A model generated the notes under the pieces. It did no database searches and was not told the origin of the DNA. It worked only from the letters and a program-made list of their open reading frames with translations. Source: Pseudoips prasinana (taxonomy: Eukaryota; Arthropoda; Insecta; Lepidoptera; Nolidae). Taken from it: DNA of 64,000 nucleotides. A program made the translations under genes and the position numbers. Position 1 is the first letter of the stretch. Every line of letters begins with the position of its first letter. Positions 10,492 through 20,975 of this stretch are shown here, piece after piece. The stretch is taken from positions 8,235,001-8,299,000 of the forward strand of contig OX621249.1 of assembly GCA_951640165.1 (NCBI GenBank). The letters are read 5' to 3'.

Positions 10492-12537
10492 ATGATGGGT
10501 CAAAATTTCGAGGAGGTTATGAGCCAACAAGAGGCTACTTTTTGCACGTTAAAACAAATATGTGCTAACTACAAGAAAGACAGCCCTACTAGGAAGACCT
10601 TAGAATATCTAGAAGAGCGTCTTACGAGACTAAACAACTGTTGGGAACAATTCGTTCATAACCACCAACTATTGGAATCGACCGGAACAACGGAAAGCCA
10701 ATACTTTATAGACGACGTTTTTAACAATACAAAACGTATGTATGAGAGTGTTTTTCAAGACATACTACAACGTAAGTCGGAGCTTACATCGGCGACACCG
10801 ACTAAAGCAACAATAACAGCTAGTAAGGAGGAGCTACCCCCTCAGAGTACAAGTAAGACAGGAACTTCTTCAGTTACGAGCGACGCTAAACTTACTACGA
10901 GATTTAGTTTCGATGAAGGGGATTTCCACGTACCGCCTCGAATAACGGACGAATCGTCGGAAAAGGAACAGGATCTTTTGCGAGTGCAGTACTGTAACTT
11001 TAGAGCTTTTGAAAGAGCCGTGGAAAAGATGGATTTGTCAACATCTTTGGAAAAATGGGAATTGGAAGATAATCTAACTATCATAAAATCTAAATGGCAA
11101 CAAGTGGAGAAAGCACACTGGCAGCTAGATTATTGGCTACAGGAAGAAGACCCTAAGTATAGACAAAAGTATGATATATTAGAAAATATTTATGACAACA
11201 TACGTAAGAAAATGCAACACACCATATGGAACAATGCTCATTATGAAAAGTCTACGCCGAAAATCATAATACCGGATTTTTATGGCAACTATAATCAATG
11301 GTTAAGTTTTCGGGACCTCTATACGGAAAGCGTACATAACAACCCTATACTTTCTAAGGCCCAAAAAATGCAGCATTTGAAGTCCAAATTAAAGGGCGAA
11401 GCAAAGAAGTTAATCCAGCATCTTAGCATCAGTGCCGAGAATTATACTTCCTGTTGGGACATAATTACTCACCGTTACGACAACAAAAGACTTTTATTTA
11501 CATCTTATGTAAATACTCTACTCAACCAATCTAACATTCAACAAGCAAATGCCGCCAGTATACGAAAACTTCATGACGTCATGCTAGAGTGTCTGAACGG
11601 ATTGACAAACATCGGATTAGATATTACACAATGGGATCCGCTGGTAGTACATCTTTTGTCACAGAAACTGGATAGCGTTACGTATAACGAATATATAAAA
11701 GATCTTAAAGAGCCGAGAGGTTTTCCCGACCTACAAGAATTTTCAAAGTTTCTGGAATCCAAGTTCATGGCACTGGAGGCTACACAAAAAGGTAGTCCAA
11801 AATCTTTCAGTCCGGAGAAGAATAACATGTTAGAAAAACATAACAAAAATAGTTACGAAAATCGCAGTAACAATAACTATAATAAATATAATGCACAAAG
11901 GTCATCGTACTTTAACAACTCATATAAATCACACAAAACCTTCTTGACAACAGCAAAAAATTGCCCGATTTGCAAAACTGACCATGTTTTGATGAAATGC
12001 GAAAAGTTCTTGGCTTTGACAGAAAAGGGGCGCCGAGACTGCGTTCGGAATTTGCGTGTTTGCAAAAATTGTTTGTACAGTCACGGCGAAAAACAATGTA
12101 CGTCAATGAAAACATGTAGGATATGTCATAAGCTTCATCATACTTTGCTGCATGAAACAATGGAACAACCTGGTAATTCGCAATCTACCCCATCGACAAG
12201 TACCTCTGCGCGAGGGGTGAACAACATTACTAACGAGGGCATGGAAGTTTTGTTAACAACTGTACTGCTCAAGGTAAAAACAATCGATGGCGAGTATATC
12301 TACTTAAGAGGTTTGCTAGATCAAGGCTCACAAGTAAGTCTTATAACTGAAAATGCCGCCCAGCGCTTGAGGTTACCGCGACAACAAGTGAGTGCCATAG
12401 TGTCGGGTGTCGGATCACTAAGCGGAAGTTGTAAAGGCTCGTTGAACCTAGAATGTAAGTCAATACATTCGGATTATACATTTAACTTACAACCACTCAT
12501 TATGAAGAAACTGGTTAACAATTTACCATCGACATAA
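10492..12537 (+). CDS. gag: Gag-protease polyprotein of BEL/Pao element
   Basis: 681 codons from the first ATG of the element. Residues about 1-230 are charged, with coiled-coil character. Residues about 255-420 form the DUF1759 gag-like region, with PDFYGNYNQWLSFRDLY and the LKGEAKKLI helix that in this family builds the particle. Cysteine/histidine clusters lie at about 491-560 (CPICKTDH..., CKNCLYSH..., CRICHKLHH) and are likely nucleic-acid binding. Near 608-620, LLDQGSQVSLI is the active site of a retropepsin-like aspartic protease (DUF1758). The frame stops at a single TAA (12535-12537), but the same frame continues through clear protease/RT linker sequence to pol. The stop is therefore either a nonsense mutation or a readthrough signal. 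BEL/Pao elements usually have one uninterrupted gag-pol ORF. Confidence 0.92.
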   Translation: MMGQNFEEVMSQQEATFCTLKQICANYKKDSPTRKTLEYLEERLTRLNNCWEQFVHNHQLLESTGTTESQYFIDDVFNNTKRMYESVFQDILQRKSELTSATPTKATITASKEELPPQSTSKTGTSSVTSDAKLTTRFSFDEGDFHVPPRITDESSEKEQDLLRVQYCNFRAFERAVEKMDLSTSLEKWELEDNLTIIKSKWQQVEKAHWQLDYWLQEEDPKYRQKYDILENIYDNIRKKMQHTIWNNAHYEKSTPKIIIPDFYGNYNQWLSFRDLYTESVHNNPILSKAQKMQHLKSKLKGEAKKLIQHLSISAENYTSCWDIITHRYDNKRLLFTSYVNTLLNQSNIQQANAASIRKLHDVMLECLNGLTNIGLDITQWDPLVVHLLSQKLDSVTYNEYIKDLKEPRGFPDLQEFSKFLESKFMALEATQKGSPKSFSPEKNNMLEKHNKNSYENRSNNNYNKYNAQRSSYFNNSYKSHKTFLTTAKNCPICKTDHVLMKCEKFLALTEKGRRDCVRNLRVCKNCLYSHGEKQCTSMKTCRICHKLHHTLLHETMEQPGNSQSTPSTSTSARGVNNITNEGMEVLLTTVLLKVKTIDGEYIYLRGLLDQGSQVSLITENAAQRLRLPRQQVSAIVSGVGSLSGSCKGSLNLECKSIHSDYTFNLQPLIMKKLVNNLPST

Positions 12538-12615
12538 TTTTCAGTAGAAAGCTGGACTTATCTACAAAATATAAATTTAGCCGATCCTAACTTTAATACG
12601 TCCGGGCCAATCGAT

Positions 12616-15600
12616 ATGCTTTTGAGTGCGCAAGTATATTCGGAAATAATTTTAGATGGAATTATAAGATGTAATAGTACATATCCGGTGGCTCAACAAA
12701 CTAGACTCGGTTGGATTTTAAGCGGCAACGTGAAAACTTTTAATTGTTGTGTCACACTTAACGACATAGAAAACATATCACGATTCTGGGAAACTGAAGA
12801 GATTTCGGACCCTTCTTCGTTAAATACAGAAGAACAACATTGCGAAGAATATTATCGTGCGACAACTACTAGACGGACAGATGGAAGATATGTGGTAAAA
12901 CTGCCTATCAAACCGAATGCTGTATCCCGTCTACCGGTTAACAAGCAACCCGTACTCGCTCAGTTTCTACAACTTGAGAAGAAATTGCTTAAGAACCGGG
13001 AACTTAGCAAGGAATACCAACGTTTCATAAACGAGTACATATCCATGGATCATATGAAACCTATGACGTCAGAGGCTGAGGGTCGCGTTTATCTACCCCA
13101 TCACGGTGTGTGGCGGGAAGAATCAACTACAACTAAACTAAGAGTTGTATTCAACGCATCCTACCGAGCTAACAACAGCCATAGCCTTAATGACTGCATG
13201 TATACGGGTCCAAACTTACAAAAAGACATGTTAACTTTATTAATTAACTGGCGGACCTATAGATATGTTTTCACGGCTGATATAGAAAAAATGTATCGGC
13301 AAATATGGCTTGACGAACAACAGTGTAACATACAAACTGTATTTTGGAGATTTTCCCCACGGGACAAACTGCAAGAGTGGAAATTGTGTACCCTAAGTTA
13401 TGGGATGAACTGTGCTCCCTACCTCGCAATGAGAACTTTACATCAACTCGCGAAAGATGAGAGTAAACGATATCCTGAAGCGGCAAAGGTCCTTCAGAAC
13501 TATATGTATATGGACGATTTAGTTTATGGTCAAAATTCTATCGAATCAGCAAAATTATTGGTATCTCAACTAATAGATCTATTGAAATCTGGCGGGTTTA
13601 GCTTAAGAAAATGGAAGAGTAACGATCCTTCTATTTTGGAGCATTTACAAGAAGAACAAAGGTGTAATAACACAACGAGCCATGATTTCAACTCGGAACA
13701 AACTTGTAACTCAAAGATGTTAGGAATGAGATGGAATCAGGAGAGCGATACATTTACCTATCGTTGGGATCTGCCGGAAAAGAAAAACCTTACCAAACGT
13801 ATCATATTAGGGGAAATCAGCAAGCTGTACGATCCCTTGGGATTACTGTCGCCTGTAACTATAAAGGCAAAATTATTATTTCAAAAGGTTTGGCTCAACA
13901 AAACCGAGTGGGATGAGCAACTATCTATGGAATTGTGTAATGAATGGGAGGCATTGCGATCTAATCTACCCCTTATTAGTAATATTTCCATACCAAGGTG
14001 GCTGCAAAGTACTGAAAACGAGATAGAAATTCATGGATACTGCGATTCGAGTGAGAAAGCGATGGCATGTGCTATTTACAGCCGAGTAAAGAATAGTCAT
14101 GGCCACTATACAACTACACTTATAACAGCCAAAACTAAAGTTGCACCGCTAACAAAAAAGATATCCTTACCTAAAATGGAACTGTGCGCGGCGGTCCTTC
14201 TCGCCAAACTCATGGCAAAGGTAAAGGATACTCTTTCCGGTAGCAAATTATTAATATACAGTTGGAGTGATTCACAAGTTGTTTTAGCTTGGATCAAGGG
14301 TGATATAAACCGGTGGGAGAAATATATTGCTAACCGAGTCGAACAAATAAGGAACATTATTCCGCCGCAACAGTGGGGTTATGTGAAATCGGAAGAAAAT
14401 GCCGCAGACTGCGCAACAAGAGGACTCTCCCCTTCACAACTTATTACTTTTAAACTTTGGTGGGAGGGCCCCGAATGGCTAAAAACAAACATAGTTTTCG
14501 ATGAAGAAAAACGAATCCTGACCTACATAACAAAAGAAGGCCTTAAGCAAACGAAATGCTACGTTGCGATTTACAAGCGCAATGAACTCATAGACTGCTT
14601 AGTAAATAAATACAGCAATTACAATCGCGCAATACGAGTACTCGCATGGATTCGACGTATCAGCTATATATTACGATGTAACAAAAATAGCGGTATTAAA
14701 ACTTGTTTAACCGACTACAAAAAAGAAGGTTTGTGTTTGTCATCAAACGAAATAATGGAAGCGAAGCGGTTATTACTCAAGACAACTCAACTAGAGTATT
14801 TTGGAGAAGAAATAGATTGTTTATCGAAAAATAAACAAATATCAACAAGAAGCAACATTTTGAAATTGACACCCTTCCTTGACGAATACGGATTATTAAG
14901 GGTAAAAGGGTGTTTGATACATTCTACTCTACCTCCTGAATCTAAACATCCAATCATACTTCCGGCGAACGGAAGGTTAACAGAACTTATAATAGAAGAA
15001 GCTCATCGTGACACGTTACATGGTGGGGCACGGCTTACATTGGCGCATTTACGTCTTGAATACTGGATCGTTGGGGGAAGCCGCACGGTGAAGAATAAGC
15101 TACGCCAATGTGTCAGATGTCATCGGTTCAAAAGCGTAAAAAGTGAGCAGCTGATGGGAGACTTGCCGAAAGAACGCGTTACTCCCGCAAGACCATTCAG
15201 CAATACCGGGGTTGACTTTACGGGCCATGTAGACGTAAAAATAAACAAGGGAAGAGGAGTCAAAACATGTAAAGCTTACATAGCTGTGTTTGTTTGCATG
15301 GTGACAAAAGCCATACACCTAGAATTGGTTTCTGATTTATCAACAACAACCTTTCTTGCTGCTTTTAGTAGGATGTGTGCACGCAGAGGAACACCAAAAC
15401 ATGTGTATTCGGACAATGGTACAAACTTCGTTGGAGCCGCAAGACAACTACGTGAAGAACTTAAGAGATGCAATACCTTTACAAACTCAGAGTTCTTTGA
15501 TGAAATGAGTAACTTAGGTATTCAGTGGCATTTTAATTGCCCACTCTGGCCGAGCGGAAATGGTTTATGTGAAGCCGGGGTAAAATCAATGAAGTATCAC

Positions 15601-16341
15601 CTACACCGTGTCCTTGGAGAACAGAAGCTTACGTTCGAGCAATTCACTACCCTACTAACTAAAATTGAAGCATGCTTGAACTCACGTCCATTGTGTCCGT
15701 TAACTGAAGATATAAATGATCTTGAATATTTGAGTCCAGGTCATTTCCTTATAGGTGGACCATTATTATCCTTACCCCAACAAGAAGAACCTAGCGGATA
15801 CGATTTGAAACATAAATGGCGATTGATAGAACAAATGAACGTACATATTTGGAACCGTTGGTCGAAAGAATATCTACAGCAGTTACAAGTAAGAAGCAAA
15901 TGGCAACAACCTAAGAATAATCTCAAGGAGGGTAACCTCGTACTTGTAAAAGATGAACATTTACCTCCTGGGCGATGGGCGCTAGGAAGAGTGACAAATA
16001 TTCACCCTGGCACAGATGAGAGAGTCAGGGTAGTTACCCTTAAAACAAAAAAGGGGCAAATCAAACGACCTATAACTAAACTTTCCCCTCTGCCAATTTC
16101 AAATGACTTGATGACAGACAGGATACCGGAAGCAAACTCAACTACAACCAAATCAAAAACTGAAAAACGAAAAATTACAACAACTACTCTGAACAAATTG
16201 TCCATAGTTCTTATAACTATTTTAGCAATCACAGGTATAACAAATGCCTCTCCGATTACAAGAAGCTATAAAATATCTTCCATACCTACCAATCACCCAA
16301 TTTATTTTGATGAAGCTGGAAAACTACAACTTGCACGATAA
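12616..16341 (+). CDS. pol: Pol polyprotein of BEL/Pao element (RT, RNase H, integrase)
   Basis: 1241 codons from an ATG. The frame is open back to 12538 and in phase with gag, so the true product is probably the second half of one polyprotein. Reverse transcriptase lies at about 150-340, with RVVFNAS, FTADIEKMYRQI and catalytic YMYMDDLVYG near 295. The Pao-type region YDPLGLLSPVTIKAKLL follows. RNase H acidic residues are in HGYCDSSEKA, KMELCAAV, WSDSQVVLAWI and NAADCATRG (about 471-597). Integrase has a zinc-binding H...H...CVRC segment at about 796-836 and a DDE core (GVDFTGH near 866, SDNGTNFVG near 932, CEAGVKSMKYHL near 986). DUF5641 lies at about 1060-1160. The last 50 residues carry a hydrophobic segment (IVLITILAITGITNAS) unlike pol; it resembles an envelope signal peptide. 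Confidence 0.93.
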   Translation: MLLSAQVYSEIILDGIIRCNSTYPVAQQTRLGWILSGNVKTFNCCVTLNDIENISRFWETEEISDPSSLNTEEQHCEEYYRATTTRRTDGRYVVKLPIKPNAVSRLPVNKQPVLAQFLQLEKKLLKNRELSKEYQRFINEYISMDHMKPMTSEAEGRVYLPHHGVWREESTTTKLRVVFNASYRANNSHSLNDCMYTGPNLQKDMLTLLINWRTYRYVFTADIEKMYRQIWLDEQQCNIQTVFWRFSPRDKLQEWKLCTLSYGMNCAPYLAMRTLHQLAKDESKRYPEAAKVLQNYMYMDDLVYGQNSIESAKLLVSQLIDLLKSGGFSLRKWKSNDPSILEHLQEEQRCNNTTSHDFNSEQTCNSKMLGMRWNQESDTFTYRWDLPEKKNLTKRIILGEISKLYDPLGLLSPVTIKAKLLFQKVWLNKTEWDEQLSMELCNEWEALRSNLPLISNISIPRWLQSTENEIEIHGYCDSSEKAMACAIYSRVKNSHGHYTTTLITAKTKVAPLTKKISLPKMELCAAVLLAKLMAKVKDTLSGSKLLIYSWSDSQVVLAWIKGDINRWEKYIANRVEQIRNIIPPQQWGYVKSEENAADCATRGLSPSQLITFKLWWEGPEWLKTNIVFDEEKRILTYITKEGLKQTKCYVAIYKRNELIDCLVNKYSNYNRAIRVLAWIRRISYILRCNKNSGIKTCLTDYKKEGLCLSSNEIMEAKRLLLKTTQLEYFGEEIDCLSKNKQISTRSNILKLTPFLDEYGLLRVKGCLIHSTLPPESKHPIILPANGRLTELIIEEAHRDTLHGGARLTLAHLRLEYWIVGGSRTVKNKLRQCVRCHRFKSVKSEQLMGDLPKERVTPARPFSNTGVDFTGHVDVKINKGRGVKTCKAYIAVFVCMVTKAIHLELVSDLSTTTFLAAFSRMCARRGTPKHVYSDNGTNFVGAARQLREELKRCNTFTNSEFFDEMSNLGIQWHFNCPLWPSGNGLCEAGVKSMKYHLHRVLGEQKLTFEQFTTLLTKIEACLNSRPLCPLTEDINDLEYLSPGHFLIGGPLLSLPQQEEPSGYDLKHKWRLIEQMNVHIWNRWSKEYLQQLQVRSKWQQPKNNLKEGNLVLVKDEHLPPGRWALGRVTNIHPGTDERVRVVTLKTKKGQIKRPITKLSPLPISNDLMTDRIPEANSTTTKSKTEKRKITTTTLNKLSIVLITILAITGITNASPITRSYKISSIPTNHPIYFDEAGKLQLAR

Positions 16342-17068
16342 AAATGCACCGTGTGAGGCCCAGGTCTTCAGTCAACAAACTTCAATTTCGTGCTTACTGA
16401 ATGACGTAATTTGCAAAGAAGTCTGGGTAAAATTGCATAAACCTAACTTATGGTTGTTTACCGTATATCACAAACAGCTGATGCGTATTATTTGTAGTGA
16501 TCAGGTTACGCCGGCGATCATTGACGGGACCGGAGTAATATCCTTACAAGCAAAATGTATACTACAGAAACAAGACGCTACTATATTGACGTATAATCAT
16601 TTAGGAAATAGTTATTACATGGGTGTGGATACGGATGTTCCTACGATTAACTCAACAATTAACAACGTCTTTGATTTAGGTTGGAAAAGTGCACAGTTAA
16701 ATATTACTGAGCTCGGTACACCAAATTACAATCGATCTATGTTTTCAAATATTGAGGAACAACTAAGCTACCAGAAAACGCATGAAATTCTTCCGGAATC
16801 GTCGACGATATCCAGTCATGATGTTTACCTATATTCTGTTACTTCTGTGCTGTTGGGAGGATTTGCCGCATTTGCTCTTTACTTTGGCATAAAACGTTGG
16901 TGTAGAAAAACAACTTCAAAGAGCACTAAGCGATCTAAACCTAGAGAAGAAAATAACCTTGGAATGGAAATAGAGATGCAAGAAATTCATGGCTCGGTCG
17001 GACGGGAGCCCATTTACAGCAAACCAGAACCGAAGAAACGATTTGAATTTGAGGACACAACTAATTAA
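16244..17068 (+). pseudogene. envelope-like membrane protein remnant of BEL/Pao element
   Basis: 274 codons in the +2 frame, overlapping the end of pol by 98 nt. It has several cysteines, NST/NIT/NRS glycosylation-type sites at about 135-165, one strong membrane segment (SVTSVLLGGFAAFALYFGI, about 200-218) and a basic cytoplasmic tail. This is the layout of the C-terminal half of a class I-like retroelement envelope; some insect BEL/Pao elements (roo-like) and errantiviruses carry such genes. It is far too short for a complete envelope: the N-terminal surface part, cleavage site and fusion region are not visible. The likely signal peptide lies in the pol frame just upstream. I infer an internal deletion that joined the two. 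A spliced mRNA is an alternative. Confidence 0.6.
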
Positions 17069-17185
17069 TATTTACATACTTATTACATATTTTATACTTA
17101 TACATATTTACATTTTTTCTATTTTGATTATCTTATTCTTTGCTTTGTACTGGATGCTCATCTTGTTTCTCTTTTCTCGGGAGCA

Positions 17186-17403
17186 TGTACGGTTCACGTA
17201 CAGGCTTATTTTGCTTACGCCGCCTTAACCTAGTTTCGGCGCATTACTTATACATACTTTCGACATTAATATAGTTAGTTGACAAATAACAATAACAACG
17301 AACAGATTAGCATCCAAATAACTTATATTGTATACTTGAGTAATAAACGTGGTTTTAAGTCAACTGAACTCGTTTATCTACACACCACCTCGAGACCCGT
17401 ACA
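17186..17403 (+). repeat. 3' LTR of BEL/Pao element
   Basis: 218 bp. It differs from the 5' LTR by A/T in ACTTATACATAC, A/T in CCAAATAACTT and C/G in CAACTGAACTCG, about 1.4 percent. AATAAA is at 17342-17347. Confidence 0.95.
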
Positions 17404-17648
17404 ACCACTGTCTTCGCATACCCCACTATTCACTACAACTTAACAGCTAACTTCCCGTAGCAGATGTCCGTGAATTTCCCATATCATTTTCCAACGTATG
17501 CAGGTCATTTCTATAGTTCGTAATAGTTAATACTATTTAGAAATAGTTCTGGCATTTTGAGTTTTTCAACTCAAACAGCAAAATAATCTAACTCCTAACT
17601 TGCCGTAGCAGATGTCTCTGAATTTGGCAGATCATTTTTATAAATAAA
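17404..17648. repeat. right half of the tandem repeat array interrupted by the BEL/Pao element
   Basis: Begins with the ACCAC duplication and TGTCTTCGCATACCCCACTA, then the CTAACTTCCCGTAGCAGATG and TACTATTTAGAAATAGTTCT blocks also found at 9265-9991. Confidence 0.7.
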
Positions 17649-17971
17649 CTAGCTGTGCCCCGCGGTTTTACCCGCAGTAAATTTTATATATTATCACAGC
17701 TCCTCCCCCGTAGGTGATAGCGTGATAATATGTAGCCTATATGTTGACCCGACCTCTAAGTAATATTCATGCAAAATTTGAAGTAAATCCATGTAGTACT
17801 TTTTGCGTTTAGCCCGGACATACATACAGACAAAGAGACACACAGACAAAAATTCTAAAAACTATATTTTTGACTTCGATATTGTTTGTCGATCACGCCT
17901 CAAGTATCCTTTTTTAAAAATATTCAATGTACAGTTTTGACTTTCCTACGATTTTATTATATGTATATAGA
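17649..17971 (-). mobile_element. non-autonomous Helitron-like element
   Basis: In plus-strand text it opens CTAGCTGTGCCCCGCGG and closes TATATAGA. The hairpin CCGCGGTTTTACCCGCAG lies next to the CTAG end. Nearly full length. Confidence 0.65.
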
Positions 17972-17974
17972 AGA

Positions 17975-18184
17975 CTAGCTGTGCCCCGCGGTTTTACACG
18001 CGTTAAATTTTATAAATTATAACAGTTCCTCCCCCGTAGGTGATAGCGAGATAATATGTAGCCTTTATGTTGACCCGACCTCTTAGTTATATTCATGCAA
18101 AATTTGAAGTAAAGCCATGCAGTTCTTTTTGAGTTTAGCCCTGACATACATACAGACAAATTTTTATATTATTATATGTATAGA
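17975..18184 (-). mobile_element. internally deleted Helitron-like element, tandem to the previous one
   Basis: Begins CTAGCTGTGCCCCGCGG three bases after the previous copy ends. It lacks about 110 bp of the middle before the TAGAT end. Head-to-tail copies at a 5' end are a known Helitron habit. Confidence 0.6.
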
Positions 18185-19133
18185 TAAGAGTTATTGTCGT
18201 ACGCAAGTCAGTTATTTAGTTCGTAATACTATTTATATATTAGTAGTATATATGTAATAATCAAACTGCTAACTTCCGATAGCAGTATATTATCATTAAA
18301 AACACTTTCAGATGCACTCAATTCAAATTTCGAATCAAGTAAAAGCTAATCTCCGTTGAGATTAACCACCGTTACTAAAATTTGGAATTCCAGGAGCCAG
18401 ATTTTTGTCGGCGTTTTAATGTATAATCTAAAATTTATTTAACGTGAACTTGTATAATACGCAGACCTTAAGGATTGGATAGCTTCCAACTTCAAAACAA
18501 TCAACATTACAATAAAAAATAATGTTCAATTACTCGGTAGAATTTTAACTGAGCCATAACAGTATAAGGCCTGGATACTTGAACTTTAGCCAGAAATAGC
18601 CGTTAGGGGCTACAATGTACCAAATGTAACATTTGGTTTGTTCATTCTACAGATAACTAAACCTAACTAAGACCATTATGGTAGTTGTGAGTGCGTAAAG
18701 CTGGCGGTAATGCGCCAAATCTCTGCGTGGTATTAACTTAGCTATATTTACTATCCCAAATATCTTTAAAAATACCATCTCTCTCACGCACACACACATT
18801 TTCATTTAATATAATTGTAATTTTTAATGTTTACTTCTTAATTTAATTTTTACTTTTTAATTTTAACTTTTATTTTACGTTTTAATTTAATTTTTACTTT
18901 TTAATATAATGTTTAATAGGATTTCACATATAGTTGCAATTATTTAATAAGTAGGAAGGAACTGGGCCACACGACACAGGGAATCCTAGTGTGAGGCTCA
19001 GCAAACATGTTAATCATTAGCACATAAGTTTATTTTAAGTTGAAATTATGTACCATCCAGAATTCTCACTGGGAATTGGCAAAACGGGGGATGGATAACG
19101 TGGAATTAAATAAATTTAATATACGCATGAACG
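18185..19133. other. no gene recognised
   Basis: Includes a T-rich run at 18820-18915 made of repeated TTTAATTTTTACTTTTTAA units. No ORF of interest. Confidence 0.5.
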
Positions 19134-19205
19134 GCAATTGTGGAGATCTTTAGGGGAGCCCTTTTTAAAGCAGTGGGCGTCTTCGCGCTGATATGATGAT
19201 GATGA
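19134..19205 (+). mobile_element. 3' tip of an RTE-clade LINE
   Basis: GGCAATTGTGGAGATCTTTA, then the CAGTGGGCGTCTTCGCGCTG block and (TGA)n. This is the tail also seen at 31700, 52260 and, inverted, at 48000. Confidence 0.8.
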
Positions 19206-19835
19206 ATCTGCGTTTCTATAAGAAACGCAAAATCTTTTTATGGTACAATTCCGAAAGCATTCCGTACGGATATAAAAAAAGAAATTAACTAAATCAGCTC
19301 ACTAACAGAGGAGAATTTGCATCACATCATCATAACAGCTGAACGCAGTCCACTGTTGAACAAAAGCGTCAAATACATACGAACAAAATCATACAGTAGA
19401 CTTGAACACCTTCTTTCTTTAGAAGCAGGTTATAAAACACATAATGGGCTCCGTTGCCTCTGAAATATCTCCAATATTACTTTTCAAAGAAAAAGGAGAT
19501 GAGATTTGTGAGCAATGTTTAATTATTCGTTTATTCGTCAAAATACTTTTAAGTTCCAATCCAGTGGTTTAAGCCAATAACATTAATGAAATCCATTTTA
19601 TATTCTTTAATATCCTTTTACAATTAAAATGGTATCCTATGAAGCGTTTAATCAAAATTGAAAGCTATTTTTGAGGGACAATTCCAAATAGTTTTCGATC
19701 GATTAGGTACCAACTTATATTGTTTAGTCTAGGATAAAAAGCTTTGAGCAATGTTGCTAACGTATATGCTTAATCTATTATACAGTATTTTACTAAGTAA
19801 AATCTTCTTATTAAATACTGAAACTAGAGGTGTAG

Positions 19836-20035
19836 CGTGTAGACGGCAAAAAATATCGTCTTGGGGGGACCCAAGGGATGAGATGGGGTGGCGGAAGCCG
19901 ACCCGAGGGAATATCTTGCAGAGAACGGGCAGCAGCGTCTCCCTGTATACTATGTCGAACATACAGGGATCACCAACCCGTTTGCCAAGCGTGGCAATTA
20001 TGGTATATCCCTTCAAATTATGTGCACAACACTAT
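19836..20035 (+). mobile_element. RTE 5'-UTR-derived short element, tail missing
   Basis: Contains GACCCAAGGGATGAGATGGG, GACCCGAGGGAATATCTTGC and CGTGGCAATTATGGTATATC. These are the reverse complement of the sequence just upstream of the RTE endonuclease ORF (50988-51170). The 3' tail seen in 57560-57815 is absent. Confidence 0.7.
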
Positions 20036-20144
20036 ACTACTAACGCTAGAGGTGAACAGGCAAATGGGTACGCGCGGTCCACCTTAACCCATATCGTCAC
20101 TTACTATTAGGTGAAATAGGGTCAAACGCAAACCCATCAGGGTT

Positions 20145-20395
20145 ACTTACTTACTTACTAGATGCTCTCACCGGTCCGCAAGTGATCGGCGAGGTTAAGC
20201 AACTAGGCTCCCGGTCAGTGGATAGATGAGTGACCATCAAAGTGGTTTAATTTCTGAGGGTCTCTGTGCTTCGGAGGGCACGTTAAGCTGTCAGTCCAGA
20301 GAGCAGTCAGTAAGCCATGTCAGAGGTCCATTTGGCGGCCTGAACAACTCGGACACTAAGGTAAAAGCCCATAAGATAAGTAAATAAGTAAGTAC
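20145..20395 (+). repeat. 5S-rRNA-derived SINE (SINE3-like)
   Basis: 20164-20240 follows the order of eukaryotic 5S rRNA: TCACCGGTCCGCAAGTGATC, GAGGTTAAGCAACTAGGCTC, then CGGTCAGTGGATAGATGAGT and GACC. This is the internal pol III promoter region of 5S genes. It is too diverged and too long on the 3' side to be a functional 5S gene. It is flanked by TTACTTAC and GTAAGTA repeats. Confidence 0.65.
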
Positions 20396-20975
20396 CTCCC
20401 CAAGCCACATGCAAAGCGTATAATTTTCCGATGACAGCTATTAATTATGTATGCAACCTCCAACCAAAACCTCTCCGTGAAATATGAATAAAATTCATTG
20501 ATTTTGTAAAGCTGTGAATTTTAATATATTATACAAGCACTTTATACATTATTTACTTGTAAAAGTTCCTAAAAATGGTCTTAAAAACATCCTACCGAAA
20601 TTGGTTTTTAAGTTTGGACACTGAGGTTATTCAATAAACTCTCGGTAGTAGAGACATAGGTTATACAAAGTTTTGGTTTAGTGAGTCTGAGGGACAGTCC
20701 CAACAGAAATGAGGAAAGAGAGGGAGTAGAAGATTTTCAGAAGTTTTAAAAATACTCTAACCTAGACCTTTGAAGAATTTGCTTAGGTTATTTATTAAGT
20801 TTGACATTCCAAAATATTAAAAATAAGTTTTTACTTTATTATTTAAAAGATAGCATTTCAAAAAATATCGATTAAATATCTAAATATTTGGAACCGAAGC
20901 ACATTTGCATTCGTATCCACATTAGTAATTTAGCTAACAATGTACATTTACATAAAAACTCCCTTTAATCCCTCT
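20396..20975. other. no gene recognised
   Basis: AT-rich, with only short frames. Confidence 0.5.

Larger units (their letters stand above)
9992..17403 (+). mobile_element. BEL/Pao LTR retrotransposon, nearly complete
   Basis: 7412 bp, bounded by two 218-bp LTRs that differ at three positions. Both flanks carry ACCAC (9987-9991 and 17404-17408), a 5-bp target duplication as expected for this superfamily. Internal order is gag-protease, reverse transcriptase, RNase H and integrase, then a short envelope-like frame, all on the plus strand. The DUF1759, DUF1758, Pao-type peptidase and DUF5641 regions assign it to BEL/Pao rather than gypsy or copia. The low LTR divergence implies a recent insertion. 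One in-frame stop between gag-protease and pol and a shortened envelope gene are the visible defects. Confidence 0.95.
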
